A stretch of 64,000 bases of DNA from Parapristionchus giblindavisi (lineage: Eukaryota; Nematoda; Chromadorea; Rhabditida; Diplogasteridae). The notes below the pieces were generated by a model. The model saw nothing but the letters and a program-made list of their open reading frames with translations. It had not been told where the DNA came from and searched no databases. Below are positions 37,801-48,400 of this stretch, in pieces; positions within the stretch are counted from its first letter, which is position 1; every line of letters starts with the position of its first letter. Position numbers and translations under genes: made by a program. The stretch spans positions 434,001 through 498,000 of the forward strand of contig CALSFV010000288.1 in NCBI GenBank assembly GCA_943737045.1, read 5' to 3'.

Positions 37801-38804
37801 ATAATTGCCGCGGTCGACCCCAGACGGGTTTGAACGCTCGGAAGATTGAGGCGCAATCCCCTTGCCTTCTCTACACTTCTGGAAGTACAGCGACCACATC
37901 CGTGAAGTTTGAATATGCATGAAACGAAGAGCGTGCAGGTAGAGCGGAGCGCTGGACCTAGTAATTGACTCACCGCTCTGGCCGCACTCTCTTGCAGACA
38001 GAGAAAACGAGAGAGTGTTGCCAGAGCGGAGCGTCTTTATCGACGATGGTTCTTTAAGATCTGGAACATATTCTGGAGAGGCCGATTGCGTTTTTTTCGA
38101 TGGAAGAACATAAAATGATCTTTGACAGTCTGGCTATTGATGCGAGTTGTTAATCTTTATTGATTTATTGATTTATTAATTGTTTTATCGAAACATGATC
38201 CTGTCTTACTCTCCTGATTTCTGGCTTTTTCTTTAGCAATGTAGTTTAAAATATGATCTAATCTGTCAAAATTACATTGACATAGATAGAATTCAATCAA
38301 TTTATTCATATTATTCAAGTATTATACTAGATGAAGGGTAAAGCGAGAGTGCGAGCGGATTTATTATTTAAATTTTAAATCCGCTCTGGCTACCCACTCT
38401 CGCTTTCGGTCTACGGGAGAGCGTTGTCAGAGTGGCGAGTTTCTAATTAGCACTGGGTGTGCCTTTGATCTATCTAAGTACCAACCAATGAAATAACATT
38501 TACAGACGAATTACACCCGGAAGATCTGCAAACCGATCAGCTTGTGCGCCTCAATCTTTGAACAACAATCCACCGTAATTTTTATTATCTAATTAAAAGA
38601 GCAAAAATATATTTTAAACCAATTTCAGGACTGGAAACATCGCTTCAGTGGAACAACTATGGTTAGTCTGGAGCTAAACGATCATCAATCAATAATCATC
38701 GGAGATGAAATATTAAATTTCAGATTGTTCAACGCCTTGGATCCGCCCTCAAGTCGAGAATGGATGGGCGTGTGGAGAATTTCAACTACGCCGTCGGATT
38801 CTGA
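28878..38804 (+). CDS. Unidentified long gene; N-terminal single-pass membrane protein
   Basis: Exons with matching phases: 28878-28975, 30651-30724, 30794-30845, 31138-31228, 31686-31774, 32154-32199, 33367-33476, 34611-34664, 34892-34967, 35139-35237, 35290-35377, 35467-35501, 35658 to about 35735, 35960-36102, 36255 to about 36371, 36665-36723, 36784-36840, 37002-37047, 37225-37296, 37679-37781; likely last exons 38506-38574, 38629-38661, 38724-38804. A Ser/Pro-rich cytoplasmic N-terminus (MKPDRSPPPVSATPRDFF) is followed at about residues 77-97 by one membrane helix (HLFVVIGLIISAIFIF), then a long presumed ectodomain with KLYESHFDHIDFKGPERR and GKVDYEGATALKYTRDGVD. Phase fails only between 37781 and 38506, where an exon is probably missing. 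An alternative stop at 35811-35813 would give a complete 355-aa product. No family recognised; a type II receptor-like protein is inference. Introns carry three palindromes. Confidence 0.55.
29050..30435. mobile_element. 1.4-kb palindrome PC
   Basis: Inverted arms meet near 29743. Outer ends read TATATCACGCTATCTGAG and CTCAGATAGTGTGTTATA; the inner arms (GGTATTGACGAAAAATGAAT) are nearly identical. Right-arm tip is slightly diverged. In intron 1 of the long gene; no coding content. Confidence 0.8.
30886..31046. repeat. 160-bp TIR MITE (family M)
   Basis: Ends ACACTCACAGAAAATTCACT and AGTGAA-type arms returning to TTTCTGTGAGTGT. An inner repeat TCTAGTGAATT occurs twice. Intron 3 of the long gene. 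Confidence 0.75.
31284..31491. mobile_element. hAT-like MITE with 8-bp duplication (family I), copy 1
   Basis: Ends TAGAGTTGGCTATTCGGG and (reverse) TAGGGTTGGC, flanked on both sides by TGCAGTAG (31276-31283, 31492-31499). An 8-bp duplication and TAGRG-type ends are hAT hallmarks. The interior repeats the GCGGGCCCGC palindrome. Intron 4 of the long gene. Confidence 0.9.
31609..31678. repeat. (TTTGATC)n short repeat
   Basis: GATCTTTGATC units before the acceptor of exon 31686-31774; the same 7-bp unit fills introns of the phosphatase gene. Confidence 0.7.
32225..32875. mobile_element. 651-bp palindrome PD with 8-bp duplication
   Basis: Ends GGGGGGCGCCCGTTTCGGCA and its complement, flanked by GTATATTC on both sides (32217-32224, 32876-32883). 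The arms meet near 32550. Its arms match the core of PE (about 49235-49770). It lies 18 bp inside intron 6 of the long gene. Confidence 0.9.
33580..34525. mobile_element. Composite palindrome PF (Tc1-like ends with two inner palindromes)
   Basis: Outer arms about 120 bp each, CAGTACAGCCCG...GTGTTTTGTACACATTCTGC, are bounded by TA dinucleotides as in Tc1/mariner insertions. Between them lie two separate palindromes side by side: about 33697-34094 (GGCGCACTAAAAAATAGTGG ends) and about 34094-34411 (TTAATCATGAGTTTCCGTGA ends). Intron 7 of the long gene. Confidence 0.8.
35571..35650. repeat. Family 1 hairpin MITE, truncated
   Basis: GACGGGAGCGTTTGACTCTC core followed by a short right arm. Intron 12 of the long gene. 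Confidence 0.5.
36428..36614. repeat. Palindromic MITE (family O), copy 1
   Basis: TCAAAACATAAAAAGT on the left faces TTTTAAGTTTTGAAATAAC on the right, with GAACATTTGACGAAA inside. Homologous to 47428-47640. Confidence 0.65.
36869..36985. repeat. Family 2 TTAA hairpin, copy 2
   Basis: GTGAGCGTAACCTCACTCAA on the left; the right arm is shortened to CCATTGAGTTAACG. Its right end is 16 bp before the acceptor of exon 37002. Confidence 0.8.
37090..37180. repeat. Diverged fragment of the PF outer arm
   Basis: AAATATTCATATGCCACTGA and ATGATGCGTCCAAA match the PF arm at 34425-34475 with many changes. Confidence 0.45.
37961..38033. repeat. Family 1 hairpin MITE core
   Basis: CTCACCGCTCTGGCCGCACT and GTGTTGCCAGAGCGGAGCGT pair across a reversed loop; the outer arms are absent. 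Confidence 0.75.
38340..38466. repeat. Family 1 hairpin MITE
   Basis: Contains AAATCCGCTCTGGCTACC and GTTGTCAGAGTGGCGAGTTT, ending CACTGGGTGTGCCTTT. Confidence 0.65.
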
Positions 38805-39437
38805 TCTATCATAGCACCCAGCGACTATTGAGCACGTCCCTTTATGGCCCTTTTAAGGCAACGCCCCTTTACGACTCCGCATCTTTAAGACTCCGCCCAT
38901 TTTACCCACGATCCTTATGTTTCCTTTCGTGGTTTCCTTCATCCATTACACAATCTAGACTTGGGGTATTCAGTGAATAGTAACGATAAAGTTTAGTATT
39001 AATGATTATGCGAATATTTGAAGAAATTGTAAACATGATAAAGTTATAATGTGTAGAAATCGAAAAAAAAAACTAAAATTTGTTGTAAAAAGTGTTACGT
39101 TGCATAACACGGTTTTCACCATTAATTGATCCTCCGCCACCGGTTTTATGAATGCTGTATTATAATAATTAGTTTTATGAATATGAATGAGGAAGCTGTA
39201 TGAATGCATTACAAGCCTTCTTCTTCTGGCAACTCCAAACTACATGTCGATCTGCTCGAACTCAAGAATTGAGGAATTGGAAGATGTTCTTGGAATTTGG
39301 GAACTAAGAAGTGTTTTACCGCTACTCTCGTTTTATATATGTGTTTTACGTGTAAAAGGAAAACTGCAATGGTAATTTATTGCAAATCTTTACGTAAATC
39401 CCTCATTCGAAATATCACATTCTCAGAATTAGTCAAC
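38805..39437. other. Intergenic spacer
   Basis: A+T-rich, with no supported exon between the end of the long gene and the putative first exon of the SRG-like receptor. Confidence 0.4.
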
Positions 39438-42400
39438 ATGTTCGATATGAACCCTCCTAATTGCTCACCATTTGAAGTGGGAGGAAGACCACGTTAATTG
39501 GGACTGAGACACACAACTAACCAAGGTAAGTGACAACAACGTAAGTACGTGCGTAAATAAATTTTATAAAAAATCTTACTCGATCATAGTATCAAGCATT
39601 TATCTGGAATAAGCGCGGTTATTTAACGAATGTTCATTTTATTTCGTTTACTTTCAATATTATTATAAGTATCTCTAGCCTAGACTTCGTGTGCTTACCT
39701 TTACCGACTTCACTTGCCCATTCTCAAAACCGACTAGGTTGTGTTTGTTTGATCGGATGTTCAACCGAAGCATAAAATTACGCCTAGATCTAAAAAAACG
39801 AGAAACCACCTTATGTTTGTGATTGCACTTCTTTAGTTCATGTTTTTGATATTTTACCCGAGAATCTCATGCAAAAAGTCAACTGCGTAAAGAGTTAAAA
39901 ACATAAATAATTAAAAATAATTTATCTACACCCAAACCGCGACAGCAATTAGGTGAAACAATTTTTACGGTATGATATTATTGAGAATGCTGGAATTCGA
40001 TAATATTGAGGATGTGTAATAGCATAAAAGTGCTAATTTATGTCTAGCCTTTTTTCTCTATTTTTCTTCGTTGTGTCATTTATGTTTACTTGCTTTTTAA
40101 TTTAAAATACAATTTGAATTAAATAGTTAAAGGTTAAAATTTCAGATGCAGTTCATCAACGTCATTCATCTACTCTATGGAGTTCCCGGTGTTCTCGGCT
40201 ATTTTGTCGTTGCATATGTTCTGTGCAAACTACGTTCAAAACTGAATAGCAGATTCATTTTCATATACTCGATGACATCGCTCATTGTAAGCGGTCTATT
40301 GACAATACCTTATACATCATTAAATTTGCCGTGCCTAGGCCGTAACCCCGAGCCGTGTCTCCGTCGTTACGACAGAGGTTACGGCGTAGGCACGTAAGGC
40401 AAATGTAACGATGCCTTACAAGTTACGAAGCTAGAGAAATTTGCACGTTTGTCAATTGCCTGCCAAAATAAATGTGAACATTTGTCAAAAATCGTTTTCA
40501 ATGGGATTAGACTGATTACAAACTCTGAGCATTCAACATTCTAAAAAAATATATTTTAGAATATCTTAACTTATGTGAACTCTTGGATAACACTTCGATT
40601 GCGCAATGAGCCAGCCTACTTTTTCATTTACGAATTCTTCAAGAGAAACGAATGGATTGGGTGAGAAGGAATAATATCATTTTAGTTATTTATTTATGAT
40701 GCATTGAAACAATAAACCTCACGTTTTTTTCTTTTCTTGCTTATTGAACGTTCCATTAATGTGTATCATCTTTAACAGATCTCTGACAGGCGTCCTAACA
40801 TTCTACTTCTACATCGCCCAAAATCTCTCAGTGTTATTGCTCAGCTTCGATCGATTTATAGTTATTTTACCGCTGACACTTGCTGCATCGGTAAGATATA
40901 ACTAACCTCAAATATTTACTGAAAAGCGTCAAACTCTCGACAACTCGCCATATTTTAGTTGTGTATTTTTTCTTTAATTTCAAGTAATGGTGAGAGAAAG
41001 CGTAAAAAGTCTCTACCTCTATTTTAGATTTAAAATTTGATAGTGTACAAAATGCAGAGATCGACGATAAATACATATTATTTTAGAGCTGGAACCGCTA
41101 CTACATTCCGATATCCGTTTTCGTTTTCGTAATTCCATCGTGTCTGCACCTCTATACCAAGTCAGCTTTGTTATGCTAATGAGGCACTAGGTCGAATGAG
41201 AACCGATGAATAATAACCGACAGGATGATAATTATTTACATTAACGCTGGTCTCTAATCTTTTATTATTCATCTGTCCTCATTCGATCTAGTGCCGCTAA
41301 TGATATTGACCCTTCGCTTCTCGTTTCTTCAGGTTACCTACAGAAGTTCGCTACACTTTCGACAATTCAACTGCTACGTACTCTGCTGAATATCAGAATT
41401 ATAGCGCGGTAAGTTATCCTCAGTTAGATATCGTTTTCTCATCTTCCGGGAGTTTCAAGGGAGATTATAGGCACACAACCAACACATTTGAAATCCTCTA
41501 CTCAGGCATTGTCTGCGAGAGAGCATTCTCAGAGCGGAGAGTTTCAAATGAACTCGGTGCGTGTCTCTTTACGCACACCCCATGCTTGTTTCACTCTCTT
41601 CGTTGGCAATACTCTCTCGCAGAAAGAGTAATCTAGAGAGTGCTGCCAGAGCGGAGAGCTTTAAACATTAACAAATCACCTCATTGTCAAGCGAAAACCA
41701 TACTTTAATTACGCATTGTAGGCCCGAAACTACGAATACACTGTACAACTGTTGATTGGAGTAGTGGCTCTGCTACTGTGTTTCGTGCTTAATGTAGGCT
41801 GTATTAATTGAAATCTTCAATATGTTTATTTTCAATATTAACCAATGACTTTAAATTTCGTATGAATTATCCTAACCTACGAATATGGATATTAGCACTC
41901 GTTTGATTTGTAATACTTTAGTTGTTCTCGCTTTATCGATTGATGAGACTGAATGTACAACGAAGGGCGTCAATAGTAAGCAATCATTGGTTTCAATTTT
42001 GTTCTGAAAAGCCTACATTATGGCAATGCGACAATGAGTTCAGGTCGAAATTAGTGGGTTCTGAAAGGTGATCGATATATGGGCTGAATTCAGGCTTAAG
42101 AGGCATGCTCCGTAAGACTCGATCATACTGACCACCCCCGGACGCGTGCGCTAGCAAAGAGAGCTGGTGGTCCATACTTGGGTGTTAGGAGTGTCATTGG
42201 CCCTTATTACACAAAACAGCAGAAATTTCCTGTTTGTGCCCTCAGGCTATTAAAAAAATTAATTAAAGTGCAAAAACGTTTAAAAATCATAATTTCTCAA
42301 ATTGTTGAGGTAAATTCCAAATATCATTTGCGATGCGTCTAGGGTGCACAGACCTTGCTTATTCACTATTAGCATCGTATGTGCGTTGATTCCTAAACCT

Positions 42401-45400
42401 CTTTTTTTACTCAAAATTTTGGTTTTTTTGGGCAAATCATCCCTTGTTGTAGTTTGCTCCAGAGTTTTTCGACCAGTTATTTTAGCCTAAGCAATTCTAC
42501 ATCGATTTCACTTAAAACTGGGATCTTTCCGATAGACCCAGTTCTCGAATTTTTCGATCGAAGTTCCGTAATCGATGGTTTTCCCGAACAAATGCTGTTT
42601 TTTCCAAACGATTGGTGCGGAATTGTGGCCTACTCAAAGTTTCGAGGTGAGACGAGTAATATGGCACCAGAAGCCAATCACTTGGATCAATTTGAAAATT
42701 TCGATTTTCATGACCTGGTCATGGTCTGAAAATTTCAAAATTTCTCAAGTTTGTAATGTTTTCATTTATGTGGCTTGTTGTGAAGTACTAATGATGTGAA
42801 TAATATTCAGCCAATGCTCAATGGCTGATCTCTCCTTTCAACCATTTTTTCGAAAATTTTCATTCTGATTGCGTGCGAAAAATCAGAATTGCTTTTGAAT
42901 CGGTTTCCAACTTGCTTTCTGTAACATTCTGTCTTAGTACTTTGCAATGTACAGTAGCGACGAAAAGTATTCGCCAAAAATTTTGCAATGTCATAACTTT
43001 TGACTCAGATGAGCAATCGGGCTCATCTTTTGGCAGTATACTATAGTACTAGTGTGCATTATATCCTACTCTCGTTGTTAAGATTCGTCGGTGTATTATT
43101 GTGTAGCGAGCCTGGAACCCCACTGTACTTACTCAGCGAAAATTATTTCCTCAGCCGGATTTTTCTGAGAGCTGCTTTTAACCGTGCATGAACAACATTT
43201 ACTGAGGAGTAGAATCCGCTATGTGATCGATCTGAGCTAATTCATTTCTGTGAGAAAATCGAAATTTCCGACACCCCTGAAATTGGGCAAAATTTTCATA
43301 ACTCTGTGTTCAGTGAAGCTACAGGCTCCAAACTGGGCAGAGATAATAGCCTTTGAGTGATACAAAACCTGACCGAGTATGAGCCCGATCGGGTGAACTT
43401 TGAGAAATTTCGAAAATTTATTATACTCATTTTTTGAGATTCAGGAAGTACCTGGTCGGATTTATTTCGATTGAGTTCAAAAGCAAGATGTCTTCTATCT
43501 ATAGTAGATAACCGTTTACTAGTGTTTCACGATATTTCGAGTTCTTTCAGAGAAGTTATGATCGGAGAAATGAGGTAGAAAATATTTATGGCACGATTTT
43601 TTCAGATCATCCAAAAATTTAAAATGATTTTTATGAGACAAAAAGAGCATCAATGGCCATTCTATTATAGGGGATCATCTTCTGTCTTGATGATAATTGT
43701 CATGACAAAGTATGAGTACAATCGAACAAGTCGCAATCTTTCGGAAAAAATCTGAAAAAAAGATGCTAACTATTTTCTACCTCTTTTCTCCAATCATAAC
43801 TTCTCTGAAAGAACTCGAAATTTCGTGAAACACTAGTAAACGGTTATCTACTATAGATAGAAGACATCTTGCTGTTGAACTCAATCGAAATAAATCCGAC
43901 CAGGTACTTCCTGAATCTCAAAAAATGAGTATAATAAATTTTCGAAATTTCTCAAAATTCACCCGATCGGGCTCATACTCGGTCAGGTTTTGTATCACTC
44001 ATAGGCTATTATCTCTGCCCAGTTTGGAGCCTGTAGCTTCACTGAACACAGAGTTATGAAAATTTTGCCCAATTTCAGGGGTGTCGGAAATTTCGATTTT
44101 CTAATAGGAATGAATTAGCTTGAATGAATACCATAGCGGATTCTACTCCTCAGTAAATGCTGTTCATACACTGTTAACAACAAGTCTCAGAAAAATCCGG
44201 CTGAGGAAATAATTTTCGCTGAGTAAGTACAGTGGGGTTCCAGGCTCGCTACACAATAATACGACGACGAATCTGAACAACGGGAGTAGGATATAATGCA
44301 CACTAGTACTATAGTATACTTCCAAAAGATGAGCCCGATTGCTCTCCTGAGTCAAAAGTTATGACATTGCAAAATGTTTGGCGAATACTTTTCGTCGCTA
44401 CTGTACATAATCAATATGAAAATCGATTATTTTCAAAAATTCAAAAAATGTACTTTCACGGCAAATTTCTGAAATGTTGCAGTTTTTCGACTCGAATGTT
44501 GCGACAATGAGCAAATGACAATGACAATGTGAAGTTTCATGATGAGTAAACACAGTAAAACTGATATCCCGGCATTCGGCTCACTTTTGAAAAATGGATT
44601 CCTATGACCCCGGGGTCATGGTAAAAAAATATTAATTTTCGAAAATAAACGATTTTCATATTGATTATGTACATTGCAAAGTACTATGACAGAATGTTAC
44701 AGAAAGCAAGTTGGAAACCGATTCAAACACAATTCTTATTTTTCGCACGCAATCAGAATGAAAATTTTCGTAAAAATGGTTGAAAGGAGTGATCAGCCAT
44801 TGGACATTGGCTGAATACTATTCACATCATTAGTACTTCACAATAAGCCACATAAATGAAAACATTTCAAACTTGAGAAATTTTGAAATTTTCGGACCAT
44901 GACCCCCCCCCCGGGTCATGAAAATCGAAATTTTCAAATTGATCCAAGTGATTCGCTTCTTGTGTCATTTTACTCGTCTCATCTCTAAACTTTGAGTAGG
45001 CCACAATTCCGCACCAATCGTTTGGAAAATACAGCATTTGTTCGGGAAAACCATCGATTACGGAACTTCGATCGAAAAAATCGAGAACTGGGTCTATCGT
45101 GAAGAACCCAGTTTTAAGTGAAATCGATGTAGAATTGCTTAGGCTAAAATAACTGGTCGAAAAACTCTGGAGCAAACTACAACAAGGGATGATTTGCCCA
45201 AAAAAACCAAAATTTTGAGTAAAAAAAGAGGTTTAGGAATCAACGCACATACGATGCTAATAGTGAATAAGCAAGGTCTGTGCACCCTAGACGCATCGCA
45301 AATGATATTTGGAATTTATCTCAACAATTTGAGAAATTATGATTTTTAAACGTTTTTGCACTTTAATTAATTTTTTTAATAGCCTGAGGGCACAAACAGG

Positions 45401-48400
45401 AAATTTCTGCTGTTTTGTGTAATAAGGGCCAATGACACTCCTAACACCCAAGTATGGACCCCCAGCTCTCATTGCTAGCGCACGCGTCCGGGGGGTGGTC
45501 GAGTCTTAACGGCCATCTCTCTTAATCCTCCATTGTTACTGTAATTTTATTCTCCATAAAATAAACTAACGTGTATCTAAAATCATGAAGGAAAAAAAGA
45601 TATTACAAGGCATGTCATGGCATGCTTTCAGTCCAGATTTAAATCGCGCTTTAGTTGGGTCTGAATCCAGAATAGTCTATCTACAGTTTGACCTGAACTC
45701 ACAATCAAACATCTGCCAAAAAGTGCAGTAATCCAACCTGACGTTTTGTTTTTCAGGAAACGTCCTTCTTTACAATAAGTTTCTGTATTTTTATTGCTCA
45801 ACTAGTCAACACCACGCTCACGGTTAGTCTCTCTACGAAATATATGAAAATAAGATACCAATGAATTTTGAAAAATTAAAATCCGAGCGAAAAGACGAAT
45901 AATTATTTCACTGTTTTATTCGAATATTGTAATTGTTTATGAAAAATTTACCGTTTATCTAAAGAGGGAACACCACAGGCCATTCATTTTTATTATATTA
46001 AAGGGAGAGTAACCCCCTTGAAAAAAACAAAGTCCGGAAATTCAGTTTTAAATTCCCGCGAATTTGAATTTTACTAAATCTCACGTCTCACAACGAGAAC
46101 ACTGCCACGCCTGAAATTGATTGAATAAATAGGGAATTTGCGTACCGTCGGAACGGATAATTCGCCTCGTTTTACTTTTCACTTTTCCACCTTTATTACT
46201 GTTTTATATGCGTGTTTTGTATTGTATTTTATTAATAACGCGTTCTAAGTCACGTTTGTGTTAGATGCCGACCCAATCACCATGAACTTTGCTCTCAATT
46301 TCCTTGTTAATCGATTTGATGAGCGCAACACGCTTTAGTATTTACAAGAGAGGTCAGACACCGCTCTCTCTGTACCACACACTGTCTCACCTTACTCTAT
46401 TTCTCTCTCTATGCTCTCTCGCTTATGAAATGCACCATATCTATGTTCTTTGTGTAACTAATCAGTCTCGTCCACGCGCCTATTCGACCATCTCGAGATC
46501 TCCTCTATCATAGCGGCTCTTTTATTCGTACCCAATAGCAATCCTCGTATTTCTATACTTTGCACTGTTCTCCTTACACAATATTCTTTGTGTTCATGTT
46601 TATAATACAAGCACGGAGATTGTTTTATTCAACGCAATCAAAATCTGGAAAACATGAAAGTATTCGGTAAAGATGACGAGGGAGTTTTCGCTTTCTTCTT
46701 CATTTGCATCCCTTTCTTGTCATCGTGGTAAAGGGGTCTTCTATTTGATCCTCCTGTTTTGTTTCCAGATTCCGGAGATATTATCCCCTCTTTCCTGTAG
46801 GCTTCATGAACAATTCCAACGTCCACTCGTGCTCATCACCGCCGTGAACCTATATTCAACCACTTTATGCCGTTATTATTCGCTATGTTACGTTGTTTGA
46901 TATATTCCCTTTATCCTTCCTGCCAATATTCTCCGAATATATAATGATCTTTCGTCTTTGTAGTCGTACGGAGATGAGCCATTGGTTGTATATCGGATAG
47001 AAGGAGCGGTTCTGGCGAAGGAGGAGTCCTGTCAGTTTGTAACTATACGTTTAAATTTTCGTTTATTATGAATTATATTTATACATACCTTAATTCTTCT
47101 TTTGCTCAAATTGTTCATGATATAGTAGGGACTGTAGCACCGTGTGGCCTAATATAATGAGATGATGTTGTGGTAGGATGTACGTGATACGGTTCATCGT
47201 GCTGAACATGTATCTTTAGTACGATAGACTTGAGCATAGATTTTAAAAGAGTCTTTGTCACTTTTGTTAGCAAATGAATCATCAACAAATATTGAATTAT
47301 ACAATATTTATTTTCTTATTTGCAGAAGAAACCACTTTGCTACAAGCTGATCTATGTCGAACAGATGGAACAGTTGGAAGAAAAGGAGGAGGATTTAGAA
47401 GATAGATAGGATATACTGTGGTATTCAAAACTTAAAGTCTACTTAAAATACGTCACTGACCACTTTTAGCCTTCTTCAAGTAAAAGAACATTTGACGAAA
47501 TGTCTTACATTATATAAAGTAGACTCCACTTGAAGTATATTTACTTGAAGTAGGCTTGAAGTAGAAATGGACTTACAAGTCTACTTCAAGTTAGACGTAT
47601 GATGATGATAAGTAGACTTTCAGTTTTGAAATACCTGAGTAGGTGATTTGGGGTTACTGTAGACTGACTGGGTACGGATACGGTTGCATGAGAGCAATGT
47701 AGGGCTAGGACAATCAATGTAATTGTTGAATAGCGATATCACAGTGACATAATCCTAAGTAATTTCAGCAGTTTCTTTACCTCTTTCTAATAGTACTTAC
47801 ATCATCATATTTTGTATTTTGTTATTCGAATAAAACTCTTGCATTGTATCACTGTCCTTGATAATATCTCTGCACATTCATATATTCCTGACACAGAACC
47901 GAAAAGGCTACTCAGACACCTGAAATGACACGTTAAAGCGAGAGAATGTACATAAAACACAGAGAAGCAACTCAAAATGTGAGAAAAGAATGAGAAAAAG
48001 AAGCGAAAAGCCGCTCGAATCTGTACATCGATTTGTTCTTGTCTAAATCTGAGGAAAGGTACGTTGTAAAATGAAGATCGGCCAAAGTACAAATGCTCTC
48101 ACGTTTATCCTCAACTTTAACTCTCATATATCAAGCAACACCTGTAGCCTAATGGTAAGTGCTCTGTTCTCAGAGGAAGAATCTCGATGGTTCGAGTCCT
48201 CCCCCTGTCGGCAATTTTTGCACATTATTTCGGATATCTGTGGCAGTGTTATCGTGCTGGGGAACAAATGCGGGAATTCAAACACTGAAAAGTAGAGGGG
48301 TTACTGTCCCTTTAAGTTGTTGTTTTACATTAACAATGAAGTTCTGCACGTTTTTAAAGTCGAAACCTCTTTATGATGTATGATAACTAAATAACATAAA

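Noticed and set aside
48151..48222. Functional tRNA
   Set aside because: A and B boxes are present, but the anticodon arm cannot form a seven-base loop and the acceptor ends do not pair.
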